Position numbers and translations under genes: made by a program. The notes under the pieces are model-generated. The model made no database searches. It had not been told where the DNA came from and saw only the letters and a list, made by a program, of their open reading frames with translations. 64,000 nucleotides of DNA, taken from Beta vulgaris subsp. vulgaris. Lineage: Eukaryota > Streptophyta > Magnoliopsida > Caryophyllales > Amaranthaceae. The stretch's first letter is position 1, and each line of letters opens with the position of its first letter. Where the stretch lies: the NCBI RefSeq assembly GCF_026745355.1, contig NC_079202.1, positions 29,756,070 through 29,820,069 of the forward strand, read 5' to 3'. Shown here piece by piece: positions 33,142 to 44,720 of the stretch.

Positions 33142-35673
33142 TGTAACACCCCAAAACTTTGGTTCTAAAACTTTATAAAATATTCACTTTTCATTAAAAT
33201 ATCTGAACAAACCTTTAGGGTGTTACCGCCGCATCTATTGTTCAAAATAAATGCAAGGCTAATTATTAGAAATAAAAATTTTACTCACAAACCAAAGTAT
33301 CAAAATAAACCAAACTAAGTTGTCTACTTTATACTAAAACAAAACTAAACAATCTCAAATGGCAGTACTGTAGTGTTTATTAAACTAGGTGAACTTAAGA
33401 ACTATAAATTCACTCATTCCTGCAACGTAGTCCCTTTCACCAACCTGCACAATATAAATAGGAAAAGAGCAAAGAAAAACAAAAACACAAAAATTAGCGA
33501 AAGCTAAGTAATTACAACTCCATCCCGTAAAATAATAATAATAATAGTTATATTTTAAAAATAATTTTTATAGCATACTACAGACAAATATAACGTAATA
33601 CAGACAAGTATAACATAATACAAACAAGTATATAATATGATTAACCATTTCAGTTATCCAAGTTTATACGAGTCATACATAACAATTTTATTTATTAGAA
33701 GGGAATTGAACGTCAGTAGGCCGGGACTAATCCCAGCAACCACCTACTTCAACATGGGTCGTCACCCAGATAATTAATAGTAATGGCCAATATCGTTTTG
33801 CAGAACGTCCCTAGTGTGCACACCCCTCACTAATCTAATGGGTATCCGCAATGCGCACCAATAGTATTAGGAGGAAGACAATAAAGAGTTGTAACATAAT
33901 AAAATCAAGTACTGTTCATCACATATGGAGGATCCAAATCCACAGGATAATTCCCTCAATTTCCACTTTACGTGATTAATAGATTTTTAAAAGTTGTGAC
34001 ACATCAAACATCACATTAACATTAGCAGGAACATCTTTAGTTCAAATAATATTTTTCACAACTTAGCCACTTAATAAAATTATACTAATCAACGTCCATA
34101 ATTCATAGTAACCAATATATCCATCATTAGAGCCTCATAGAGTCACAATATATGTCAACTTATAATACCGTTCGCTACATCATTAACTTACTAGTTATAC
34201 CCATTAAGTACATTGCCAATATTAGCATAATTTTAATACGATTGTATAATTAGGTACATTAAAAAAGAAATCCACTTCCATAACAACAATACCAGTAGAT
34301 ACATATATATTATACGCAGGGATAATAGTACTATAGTAATAATAATAATAATAATTTTAGTCATAGAAAGTACTATACGATTCCTGTCACATAATATACA
34401 TCTAACATAAACATAGAATCACATAACCACATGTATTACACATAGCACATACAATTCCTAACGGGATTCTAGTTGTTGATGGACATTGTGAATTACCTCA
34501 AATGCTTCCCAAGTATAGCAATATCAACTAAAAGTCGTCTTCTACGAAGTTTCCGTCTACAACAAATAATATTACCTAAAGTTAGTCACTTAATGTAATA
34601 TCTCGAAAATAATTAACCACAGTTTACAAGATAAATAATTAACAAAAGGAAAGAAAGAAGAAAAAAAAAAAATTTGAGGAAAAGCGTGACAGGTGCAACA
34701 GGTGCACAAAATTCAATATATATAACACCCTGTGAGTTGTGGCAGCAAGTCACAACTCTCCGTGAACTTGCTGTCCACACTCATTAATTTGTTTTTTTTT
34801 TTTTTTTTCAAAACATCAAGCCTATAAAGGAACCTTTGTTCCTATTTAGCCATTATTCCACCAAAAACCAGAAGAACAGAAGAACAAAAGAAAGAATAAA
34901 GAAGACGGAAGAAGGAAGAAGAGAAGAAGAAGATCGGTCGCGGACTCCGGTCAAGTCGCCGGAGTCACGTCGGGTTTTAAAAATTTACATCATTTTTCTG
35001 TTTAAAACCTTCGAAAATAACAATGGTAATTCTAGATCTGAAATTTAGAACTTACCAAAGAGATGAAGAAAGTGAATTATGTGAGAATTTCTGGGTGTTT
35101 GGGGATATATATATGTATGTAAATCTAGGGTTTCACTAAAAGATAAGTATTTTAAAAAATTTGTGATACTAACTTTTTGTTTGCATATTAGTAGCGAACG
35201 ATAACGTTAAAGTTCGAGGACGAACTTTCTTTTAAGGGAGAGTAGATGTAATATCCCAAATTTTTGTAACTATTTTATAAATTTATTTTGTTATAATAAG
35301 ATTTTATAAATATAAAATTCTGAAAAATAAAGTAAAATCATAACAAATCAGATTTTTATGAAACTATTTTATTTATTAAATCAGATTTTTATGTTTAAAA
35401 AAAAAATTCGAAATGAGATTTTTTTTAAAAATCAGAATTTTCTTTTCTCGCTATCTTTCTCTTTGAACGAAAAAAAAAAATCTGATTTTTAAAAAAAATC
35501 TCATTTCGAATATTTTTTTTTTAGAACATAAAAATTTGATTTAATAAATAAAATAGTTTCATAAAAATCTGATTTGTTATGATTTTACTTTATTTTTCAG
35601 AATTTTATATTTATAAAATCTTATTATAACAAAATGAATTTATAAAATAGTTACAAAAATTTGGGATATTACA
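33142..35673 (-). repeat. 3' LTR of the nested chromovirus, with internal inverted duplication
   Basis: 2,532 bp against 2,263 bp for the partner at 41032-43294. The excess is an inverted copy of the LTR start plus adjacent interior, lying at about 35163-35433. Outside that block the two LTRs are nearly identical, including the T-run near 34790 and the (AAT)n at about 34340, so the insertion is fairly young. Confidence 0.93.
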
Positions 35674-35758
35674 TCTACTCTCCCTTAAAAGAAAGTTCGT
35701 CCTCGAACTTTAACGTTATCGTTCGCTACTAATATGCAAACAAAAAGTTAGTATCACA
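35162..35758. repeat. Large inverted repeat (fold-back) at the LTR/PPT junction
   Basis: Arms of about 275 bp, 35162-35436 and 35481-35758, are near-perfect reverse complements around a 44-bp spacer. The right arm is original: LTR end plus 85 bases of interior including TTCGAGGACGAACTTTC and the purine run AAGGGAGAG. The left arm is the extra copy. It includes interior sequence that an LTR should not contain. Confidence 0.92.
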
Positions 35759-35768
35759 TTCTACCCCC

Positions 35769-36044
35769 TTAAAGAGTTTCGTCCCCGAAACTCAAGCGTA
35801 CCTGCTGAAAAAGTTCGGGATATCGATTTTTCATATCATCTTCGGCTTCCCAAGTAGCCTCTTCAGAAGTTTGACTTGACCATAACACCTTGACTAATTT
35901 TACCGCCTTGTTTCGGGTACTTCTCGTTTTGGTATCAAGGATCCTAACTGGGCGTTGCTCAAAGGATAAGGTCTCATCTAGTTCAATGGTTTCAGGTTGA
36001 ATGATATGGGTAGGATCATGGACATATTTTCGAAGTTGAGACAC
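35769..36044 (-). pseudogene. pol: Chromodomain at the C-terminus of chromovirus pol
   Basis: The frame starts near HVSQLRKYVHDPTH and includes RPVRILDTKTRSTRNK, then VKVLWSSQ and ATWEAEDDMKNRYPELF. These hydrophobic and acidic positions are those of the retroelement chromodomain, which is thought to tether integration to marked histone tails. It ends at 35769 before the GGGGACGAAAC and purine-rich pre-LTR sequence. A frameshift separates it from integrase. Confidence 0.88.
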
Positions 36045-37414
36045 ATGAAAGACGTTATGGAATTAGCTAACTCCATTGGTAAGGCTAATCTATAGGCTAC
36101 TTCCCCAATTCGTTCCAAGATCTCATATGGTCCAATGTAACGTGGACTCAACTTTCCTTTCCTACCAAATCTCATGACACCCTTTGTTGGTGACACTTTT
36201 AGCAAAGCCTTCTCCCCAACCTCAAATTCCATCTCCCTTCTATTCTGATCTGCATAAGCCTTTTGTCGATCTTGAGCTGCCCTCATGTGCTCCTGAATAA
36301 GCCTAACTTGTTTCGTTGTTTCTTCAATCATCTCAGGCCCTAAAGTCATCGTCTCACTTATGTCACTCCAACACAAAGGACTCCTACATTTTCGCCCATA
36401 CAATGCTTCATACGGTGCCATCTTTATGCTTGAGTGATAACTGTTGTTATACGAAAACTCTATAGTTGGCAAATAATAAATCCCAAGATCCTCCAAAGTC
36501 TATCACACATGCTCTCAACATATCCTCCAATGTTTGAATTGTTCTCTCTGTCTGTCCATCTGTTGCGGGTGGAAAGCTGTACTAAATTTAGCAATGTCCC
36601 AAAGGCTTGTTGTAACCTCTCCCAAAACTTGGACAAAAATCTCGAGTCTCTATCTGAAACGATTCCTTTGGTACTCCATGCAGTCTAACAACCTCTCGCA
36701 CATATGCACTAGCCAACTGTTGCATACTCCATGTATCCTTCATTGCTATAAATCTGGCCGACTTTGTCAATCGATCCACTATAACCCATATGGCATTCTT
36801 AGCTGACTTAGTAAGTGGTAATCCCATCACAAAATCCATTGAAATAGACTCCCATTTCCAACTCGGCACTTCTAAAGGTTGCATCATTCACCAGGTCTCA
36901 TATGCTGAATCTTCACTTTCTGACACGTCAAACACTTTGCAACAAACTCTGCCACTTCACGTTTCATGTTTTTCCACCAAAAATGCTGCTTCAAATCCTT
37001 ATAAAATTTATCTCCTCCAGGATGCACAGAATATGGCGTATTATGAGCTTCTTCCAAAATCTTTCTTTTTAACTCCTCATCCTTAGGCACACACCATCTT
37101 CCCTTGTACTTCACAACACCATTCTCATCAATGTCAAACTCGATGACAACTCCATCTTCTTTCATTTTCTTTATCTTCACCATCCACTCATCACTACTTT
37201 GCTTCTCTCGAATCTCCTCGAATAAGGTGGGTTGCACACATAGTGCATTCAATTGAGCTTCCACTTGCCCTTGCTCCATGACTTCTAAACTCATGCTCCT
37301 GAAATCTTCACACAATCTCTCAGATAACACCATCATGTTCATCGAATGACTAGTCTTCCTACTCAATGCATCAGCAACTTTATTCGCTTTACCCTCATGA
37401 TACAATATCTCCAA
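35978..37414 (-). pseudogene. pol: Integrase of the nested chromovirus
   Basis: The zinc-binding part has AHNTPYSVHPGGDKFY and CLTCQKVKIQH (37050-36910). The core has WKWESISMDFVMGLP (first Asp, about 36850) and WVIVDRLTKSARF. The Glu region and beyond show [19 protein letters not shown] (about 36440), then EKALLKVSPTKGVMRFG and YIGPYEILERIGEVAYRL, the GPF/Y module of chromoviruses. Frame breaks lie near 36890, 36610 and 36050. Confidence 0.92.
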
Positions 37415-38643
37415 ATCATAATCCTTAATAAGTTCAAGCCATCTCCTTGTCTCATGTTCAACTCCTTCTGAGTAAATATATATATTTCAGACTTTTATGA
37501 TCAGTGAAAATCTTACATGACACACCATACAAATAATGCCTCCAAATCTTCAATGCGAATACTACAGCAGCTAACTCTAAATCATGAGTAGGGTAATTCT
37601 GTTCATAAGGCTTAAGTTGTCTCGAAGCATATGCTACCACCTTACCATGTTGCATCAATACACATCCTAACCCATTCTTAGAAGCGTCACTATACACCTC
37701 AAAACCTTCTAATCCAGATGGTAACGTCAAAACTGGTGCTGAAGTAAGTCTTTGCTTCAATTCCTGAAAAGCTTTCTCAACCTCTCATCCCACTGAAATC
37801 GAGTTGTTTTCTTCATCAAATTTGTCAAAGGTTGAGCTACTTTTGAGAAATCTTGCACAAACCTCCTATAGTAGCCAGCAAGTCCTAAGAAACTTCTAAT
37901 CTCAGTCACATTACTAGGTCTCACCCATTCTGTTACTGCTTGTATCTTTGATGGATCTACAGCAACACCTTCCTTCGAAATCACATGACCTAAAAATGCA
38001 ACTTTCTCAAGCCAAAACTCACATTTTGATAACTTAGCATACAACCTTTTCTCTCGAAGTATCTCCAAAACTTTCCTTAAATGACCTTCATGCTCTTCTT
38101 TTCCTTCGAATACACCAATATATCATCTATGAACACCACCACAAATCTATCTAAATACGGCTGAAATGTTCTATTCATAAGATCCATAAATGCTGCAGGT
38201 GCATTAGTAAGTCCAAATGGCATCACTGTGAACTCATAATGCCCATATCTCGTACGAAACGCTGTTTTTGGTATATCTTCCTCCGAAATTCTCAATTGGT
38301 GATACCCAGACCTCAAATCAATCTTAGAGAAAATTCCAGCACCCTTAAGTTGATCAAATAAATCCTCAATCCTAGGCAATGGGTACTTATTCTTTATTGT
38401 GACATTATTCAACTCTCTGTAATCAATACACAACCTCAAGGTTCCATCCTTCTTTCGAACAAATAACACTGGTGCTCCCCAAGGTGAAACACTTGGCCTA
38501 ATGTACCCTTTCTCCAATAATTCCTCCAATTGCACTTTCAACTCTTGCATCTCTGCAGGTGCCATCCTATATGGTGCCTTAGAAATAGCTCCAGTTCCAG
38601 GCACTAGGTCAATCTTAAAATCCATTTCTCTCACTGGCGGCAT
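37415..38643 (-). pseudogene. pol: Reverse transcriptase and RNase H of the nested chromovirus
   Basis: RT opens with [16 protein letters not shown] and [20 protein letters not shown]. The palm has [13 protein letters not shown] and the catalytic [10 protein letters not shown] (about 38110), intact. A frame break at 38075 leads to [20 protein letters not shown] and [19 protein letters not shown], then RNase H from about 37760 ([46 protein letters not shown]). A second break is near 37458. The rather intact RT supports recent activity. Confidence 0.95.
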
Positions 38644-39190
38644 CCCTGGAATTTCTTCTGGAAAAACATCTTGGAACTACTCACCACAGGTATTTGAGAT
38701 ATCTCTCCATCCTCCACACTCACATCCTTCACATGGCACAAATATATGGGTAGCCCTTCCTAATATAGGTTTTGAATGACATGGCTGACACAATACTGAC
38801 TCCAGGTTTAGAAACAATTCCTTGATAGGATATTCTATTTCCCTTTGGCCCCCTAAGAGACACCTTTTGAGTATGACACTCTATCCTAGCTCTATACTTA
38901 GCAAGCCAATCCATTCCCAATATTACATCAAAGTCGGGTAAGTAACGATAAGATCAGCAGGCAAATCAGATCCTAATATGGTAATGGGTATGTCTTGGTA
39001 ATGGAACTACAAGGAACTACTTCCCTGAAGGTATTGTAATGAAAGTTTGACACAAGATTGAGGGTTTTAGACCTAACTTTTCAACAAATGAACTAGCTAT
39101 GAAAGAATGAGACGCCCCAGAATCAAAAAGCAAGTAAGCAGGGTTAGAGTTTACGAGGAAAGTACCCGTCACAACATTGGCGTTGGTGTC
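38644..39190 (-). pseudogene. pol: Aspartic protease of the nested chromovirus
   Basis: The minus strand from about 39190 reads a VVTGTFLVN-type start, then a family-standard Asp-Ser-Gly-Ala active site near 39120, and later GMDWLAKYRARIECH (38920-38870) with VSLRGPKGNRI. Stops around 39010-38930 and 38740-38690 interrupt it. Confidence 0.85.
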
Positions 39191-40396
39191 TGCTTCATTT
39201 GGTTCATAACATAGATTCTTCCATTGTTGCCTCGAGCACCATTTCCATTGCCGTTCTGATTGTTGTTTCCTCCATTTGCTCGATTGTTATTCTGACCATT
39301 ATGCTGAGTATTGTTCCCCCTTGAGCATTCGAAGTCTGACCCTGGGAGTTGTTTGTTGTAGGGACGGTTATTGTTGTTCTGGTTCTGATTAGGCCCATGA
39401 CCATTCCTATTCCCCCATTTTTCCATTTTGTCCATTATTCTGACGCTTGGGACACTGTTTAGCCTTATGTCCTTTCTCTCCACAAGCATAACAAGTTATT
39501 GGGTCTCCTTGACAGGTAAATCCTGGGTGGCTTTTGTTACACTTCTACAAGTAGGGTTCTGGGTACGGGCCTTGCTGGTTTGATCTCCCCTGACCTTGGT
39601 AGTTGCTACGATTCCCTTGATAATTACCACCACCATTAGTGTGATTATTGCCCCATTATTATTGTTACCCCCATATCGAGGTTTCTTGTCATTTCCATGG
39701 TCATTTTGGTTGTTAGGTGGGTCTTTTCTCTTATTCCTCCCCATAACTTCCTCTTCACGCCTCAAAATCCTCTCAATATTAGAAGCCTTAGCATAAGCCT
39801 CCTGAAAAGTTGCAGAAGTTGCTCCCCCAAGTCTGGTCTGAATTCTAAATGCTAACCATCCTCAAACTTTTGAGCCTTAGCTCTCTCATCTGGCACAACA
39901 TTAGGGCAAAATCTAGCTAACTCATTGAACTTTTGGGCATACTCTTGCACAGACATAGTACCTCCCTGGTTAAATCTAGTAACTCATTGTATTTCTGCCT
40001 CCTAATATGTTCAGGGAAAAATCTATCCTTAATAGCAACCTTAAAAGCATTCCAATTAAAGTTTTCCTGAGCTCTAACAATAGGTCCTTGACTCTCCCAC
40101 CAAGTGTCTGCATCCTCCCTCAAATAAAAGGTAGCTTGGTCTACTTTTTGAGCTTCAGGTGTCCCAGTAGCAGTGAATAACTTATCAAAGTCTCTTAGCC
40201 AATTCTCTAAGAGTAAGGGGTCTTCCTTTCCTGCAAAGATTGGAGGTTCAAGGGTTGCTAACTTCTTTGCCATAGCAGCTTGTGGGTCATCTCCACCATT
40301 ATTTCCTAATTGGTTTTGTAACACTAAACCCATACGTTGCGAAAGTTGTTCAAGAGATCTCAGTCTCTCAAGCAGTTGTTCAGGGGTTTCAGCCAT
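39191..40396 (-). pseudogene. gag: Gag of the nested chromovirus
   Basis: The likely start at 40396 gives MAETPEQLLERLRSLEQLS. The capsid part has LEPPIFAGKEDPLLLENWL, TFYLREDADTWWES and NWNAFKVAIKDRFFPEHI. A frameshift near 39960 breaks the capsid end. The C-terminal part is Gly/Asn-rich (NGNGNGARGNNG) with a zinc knuckle split across frames near 39490. It packages the element RNA in the family. Confidence 0.9.
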
Positions 40397-40468
40397 TTGT
40401 TCAAAAGTCCTCCTACGAGATCTAGTGTATACTTGATCGGTTTGCATACAATTCCTGCACATCAGCAT

Positions 40469-41016
40469 TGGTATTACTACATCTATTCACCCATACATGG
40501 TCTTGCACATCATTTTATTTACTCAATACAACTTTCATCATAAGAAAATTACATGACTCAACCAAACTATATTTCATCATAACATTTCAAGACAACCTTT
40601 GCATGCTTCCACATAACATCAATTTGACAAGTAAGCAATAATTATAACAAGAACTTAAACTCTAATCAACTCAAATAGTCAAGTAATAAGATTCATAATT
40701 AAAACACATAATAGGAACTTAGAGAATTTCAATACTACTAAATAACTTCGTATACGACCTTAAATATAAATTCTAAATCCTATGGTCGGTCATCCGAGCA
40801 CAACATTTTCTTGTAGTTACAACATCTAAACATACAAGAACGAAAAGAAACAATTAATAAGCACCTGAAATAAGTGCTTTCACATTAAGGCACATAAACC
40901 CTTTTCGATCCCACTCTCACAATTTATTTTAATGTTTATTACTTTATTTAACCTTAGACTCGTAATTATTTATCAAATTTTATTAACTCCTAATTTATAT
41001 TTTATATATAACCTAA
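40469..41016 (-). other. Chromovirus 5' untranslated leader
   Basis: No frame is convincing. The stretch lies between the primer site and the gag start. It is AT-rich and contains CATAAG-like words; no further feature is seen. Confidence 0.5.
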
Positions 41017-41028
41017 GCTCTGATACCA
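41017..41028 (-). promoter_or_regulatory. Primer binding site (tRNA-Met type) of the nested chromovirus
   Basis: The minus strand reads TGGTATCAGAGC three bases inside the 5' LTR (41032-43294). Confidence 0.95.
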
Positions 41029-41031
41029 ATT

Positions 41032-43294
41032 TGTAACACCCCAAAACTTTGGTTCTAAAACTTTATAAAATATTCACTTTTCATTAAAATATCTAAACAA
41101 ACCTTTAGGGTGTTACCGCCGCATCTATTGTTCAAAAGAAATGCAAGGCTAATTATTAGAAATAAAAATTTTACTCACAAACCAAAGTATCAAAATAAAC
41201 CAAACTAAGTTGTCTACTTTATATAAAACAAAACTAAACAATCTCAAATGGAGTACTGTAGTGTTTTTAAACTAGGTGAACTTAAAACTATAAATTCACT
41301 CATTCCTGCAACGTAGTCCCTTTCACCAACCTGCACAATATAAATAGGAAAAGAGCAAAGAAAACAAAAACACAAAAAATTAGCGAAAGCTAAGTAATTA
41401 CAACTCCATCCCGTAAAATAATAATAATAATAGTTATATTTTAAAAATAATTTTTATAGCATATACAGACAAATATAACGTAATACAGACAAGTATAACA
41501 TAATAAACAAGTATATAATATGATTAACCATTTCAATTATCCAAGTTTATATGAGTCATACAAAACAATTTTATTTATTAGAAGGGAATTGAACGTCAGT
41601 AGGCCGGGACTAATCCCAGTAACCACCTACTTCAACATGGGTCGTCACCCAGATAATTAAGAGTAATGGCCAATATCGTTTTGCAGAACGTCCCTAGTGT
41701 GCACACCCCTCACTAATCTAATGGGTATCCGCAATGCGCACCAATAGTATTAGGAGGAAGACAATAAAGAGTTGTAATAATAAAATCAAGTACTGTTCAT
41801 CACCTATTGGAGGATCCAAATCCACAGGATAATTCCCTCAATTTCCACTTTACGTGATTAATAGATTTTTAAAAGTTGTGACACATCAAACATCACATTA
41901 ACATTAGCAGGAACATCTTTAGTTCAAATAATATTTTTCACAACTTAGCCACTTAATAAAATTATACTAATCAACGTCCATAATTCATAGTAACCAATAT
42001 ATCCATCATTAGAGCCTCATAGAGTTACAATATATGTCAACTTATAATACCGTTCGCTACATCATTAACTTACTAGTTATACCCATTAAGTACATTGCCA
42101 ATATTAGCATAATTTTAATACGATTGTATAATTAGGTACATTAAAAAAGAAATCCACTTCCATAACAACAATACCAGTAGATACATATATATTATACGCA
42201 GGGATAATAGTACTATAGTAATAATAATAATAATAATTTTAGTCATAGAAAGTACTATACGATTCCTGTCACATAATATACATCTAACATAAACATAGAA
42301 TCACATAACCACATGTATTACACATAGCACATAGAATTCCTAACGGGATTCTAGTTGTTGATGGACATTGTGAATTACCTCAAACGCTTCCCAAGTATAG
42401 CAATATCAATTAAAAGTCGTCTTCTACGAAGTTTCCGTCTACAACAAATAATATTACCTAAAGTTAGTCACTTAATGTAATATCTTGAAAATAATTAACC
42501 ACAGTTTACAAGATAAATAATTAACAAAAGGAAAGAAAGAAGAAAAAAAATAAAAAAAAAATTGAGGAAAAGCGTGACAGGTGCAACAGGTGCACAAAAT
42601 TCAATATATATAACACCCTGTGAGTTGTGGCAGCAAGTCACAACTCTCCGTGAACTTGCTGTCCACACTCATTAATTTGTTTGTTTTTTTTTTTTTTTCA
42701 AAACATCAAGCCTATAAAGGAACCTTTGTTCCTATTTAGCCATTATTCCACCAAAAACCAGAAGAACAGAAGAACAGAAGAAAGAATAAAGAAGACGGAA
42801 GAAGGAAGAAGAGAAGAAGAAGATCGGTCGCGGACTCCAGTCAAGTCGCCGGAGTCACGTCGGGTTTTAAAAATTTACATCATTTTTCTGTTTAAAACCT
42901 TCGAAAATAACAATGGTAATTCTAGATCTGAAATTTAGAACTTACCAAAGAGATGAAGAAAGTGAATTATGTGAGAATTTCTGGGTGTTTGGGGATATAT
43001 ATATGTATGTAAATCTAGGGTTTCACTAAAAGATAAGTATTTTAAAAAATTTCAGAATTTTCTTTTCTCTCTATCTTTCTCTTTGAACGAAAAAAAAAAT
43101 CTGATTTTTAAAAAAAATCTCATTTCGAATTTTTTTTTTTTTTTAAACATAAAAATCTGATTTAATAAATAAAATAGTTTCATAAAAATCTGATTTGTTA
43201 TGATTTTACTTTATTTTTCAGAATTTTATATTTATAAAATCTTATTAAAACAAAATAAATTTATAAAATAGTTACAAAAATTTGGGATATTACA
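41032..43294 (-). repeat. 5' LTR of the nested chromovirus
   Basis: 2,263 bp, TGTAACACC...GATATTACA on the plus strand. It lacks the extra inverted block present in the left LTR. Small indels (for example at the T-run near 42680) distinguish the two copies. The 70- to 85-codon open frames that appear in both LTRs (34836 and 42681) are not genes. Confidence 0.95.
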
Positions 43295-43299
43295 GAAGG

Positions 43300-44720
43300 A
43301 CAGGACGTCTCTTACTATTTTGCACGTCTCCTGGATTCTTCATTCCACTAACATTTTTCCAACTTTTTCAGAAAAATGCCCCAACGTCCAGGGCCCTGGC
43401 TGAGAAGGCGGCAGCCAAAAAGAGACCGGCCGGAACCAATGAAGCTCCTCCCCCTAAAAAGGCAAAGGGCTTCACGGCCAAGAAGAAAAAATCATCACGG
43501 CCTGTTCCCAAGGTCGTGATTGATCTTCCGGTCAAGGAGGAGCTTCCACAGGCCGGTGATCTAGCATTAGTGACCTATACCGGTCCTATCGACCAACCTG
43601 CTACAACTTAACCGGACACGGTTGTTGATCTAGACGACGCAGGTCAGGCTTCACAGCCGGATGCGGCTGTGCCTGGGTTAGCTTTCTGGTGAGTCTTATT
43701 ATTCAAACGTAGTTAGAACACTTTGGGTTGGCGGGCGTCCAATGAGTCCGTCCAACAAACAAGCCGTGGTTATTCCGATCAGAAATATTGACGAGTCTCA
43801 TCATTCAGATAAAGGGAAGGGACCAGCTACTGACGGCTCTCCCATCCTATTTAGACGATGAGTCTTCTTCTGCTTTTGGGAAGATGTCATCGGCTGACCG
43901 TGAGAAGCTCAAGTTGGAGCTTATGAAATGCTTCCCTGAACCTTACATCAAGTGGTTGAGGGGAGCATCATCAGGACATGTAGGCTACATGTCTCTACTT
44001 GCTGCCGAGGTACATCCTTTGTCTTCTTTGGACGCTTGGGGTTTATACTTGTTTGAATTTTATATATTTATACAACCGTCCTGACATATCTTCGTCTTTT
44101 TCCATTTTCAGCTCTTTGACTTGCAGCATGATAACTGAGGACTGGGGAGAGGGCTTAGCAAAGAGAACAAGCAGCTCGTCCAGGACGTTACTAAGGCTGC
44201 GGACCATGCTCAGTACTCGATGGCCGCGCAAAAGATGCTGCACCAACAGTCCAAGTTAGCTTGGGAAATGCGGTCAGCCGAGTTAGAGTCCCAAAACAAG
44301 ACCTATCTCCTTCGGCTGACCAAACTGCTGGACGAGAAGGCTGCCCTGGAACGTTCTCTTAAGGATGAGAGAAACTCAATCATGCTGATGGCTGCAGAGT
44401 TTTTCAGAGAAAATCTCGTCCTTAAAGTGAGAAACCAAGCCTTGAGAGCCGAAGTCACGACCATAGTGGAGGCGGCCAAGAAGGCCATGAATACAATCAT
44501 TGATACTTCGAAGGACTAGGTCGTGCAGGCCTTTGGAATGATGGCCGAGGAGGAGGACATCCCCAGGTATGCTCGCTGTCTAGAATTTCAAGAAAGCCTG
44601 CACGGAGCTAACATTAAAGGGGAGGAACCCCCCGTCTTCCAAGAGTCTTCAGAAGACGAAGAAAAAGAAGATGATGTTGAGGCCCAGGACGAAGAGAACA
44701 ACACTCCTCCGGACGCCTAA
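43300..44720 (+). pseudogene. Antisense accessory gene, 3' exons (exons 3 to 5)
   Basis: After the chromovirus the tail of intron 2 continues to the acceptor CTTTTTCAG at 43371. Exon 3 (43372-43688) encodes a basic Lys/Ala/Pro-rich stretch with PPPKKAKGFTAKKKKSSRP. A donor TCTG|GTGAGT lies at 43689; the acceptor of that intron is unclear. Exon 4 ends GCCGAG|GTACAT at 44009. Intron 4 (44010-44111) ends CATTTTCAG. Exon 5 is a heptad-like coiled coil (KLLDEKAALERSLKDER, RNQALRAEVTTIVEAAKKA) with the acidic end SSEDEEKEDDVEAQDEEN. One TGA and one TAG lie within this frame. Confidence 0.7.

Larger units (their letters stand above)
33142..43294 (-). mobile_element. Tekay-like chromovirus (Ty3/gypsy) nested in the accessory-gene intron
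   Basis: LTRs at 33142-35673 and 41032-43294 start TGTAACACCCC and end GGGATATTACA on the plus strand. GAAGG is duplicated at 33137-33141 and 43295-43299. The primer site TGGTATCAGAGC (minus, 41017-41028) sets the orientation. Gag, protease, RT, RNase H, integrase and a C-terminal chromodomain follow in order from 40396 to 35769. The chromodomain and long LTRs place it with the Tekay/Del group. Frames are broken but words are well preserved. Confidence 0.95.
31385..44720 (+). pseudogene. Antisense accessory gene (putative gypsy-type transposon domain), multi-exon, interrupted
   Basis: Exon 1 (31385-32607) starts with a Ser-rich segment (MSSSSSSNKPGRSK). A frameshift near 31920 leads into a globular domain with SPPSGHFAVYHLALDAGLRF, HPFISQLLHYYNI and ILTFLAVCNLKGV. 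This matches my memory of the plant 'putative gypsy type transposon' domain (Transposase_28). A second frame break lies near 32445. Exon 2 is 32695-32813. Exon 3 starts at 43372 with KNAPTSRALAEKAAAKKRP, a basic nuclear-signal-like part. Exon 4 (to 44009) has SADREKLKLELMKCFPEPY. Exon 5 (44112-44720) is a long Leu/Glu/Lys coiled coil with an acidic tail. Stops at 43609, about 44136 and 44517 make it a pseudogene. A chromovirus (33142-43294) lies in intron 2. Confidence 0.75.

Noticed and set aside
34836..35048. A 70-codon open frame, repeated as an 85-codon frame at 42681-42938
   Set aside because: Both lie at the same position of the two LTRs of one chromovirus and follow a purine-rich stretch. 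There is no domain, and the frame lengths differ with the T-run.
36434..37086. Plus-strand frames of 84 to 98 codons
   Set aside because: Antisense to the well-supported minus-strand integrase of the nested chromovirus.
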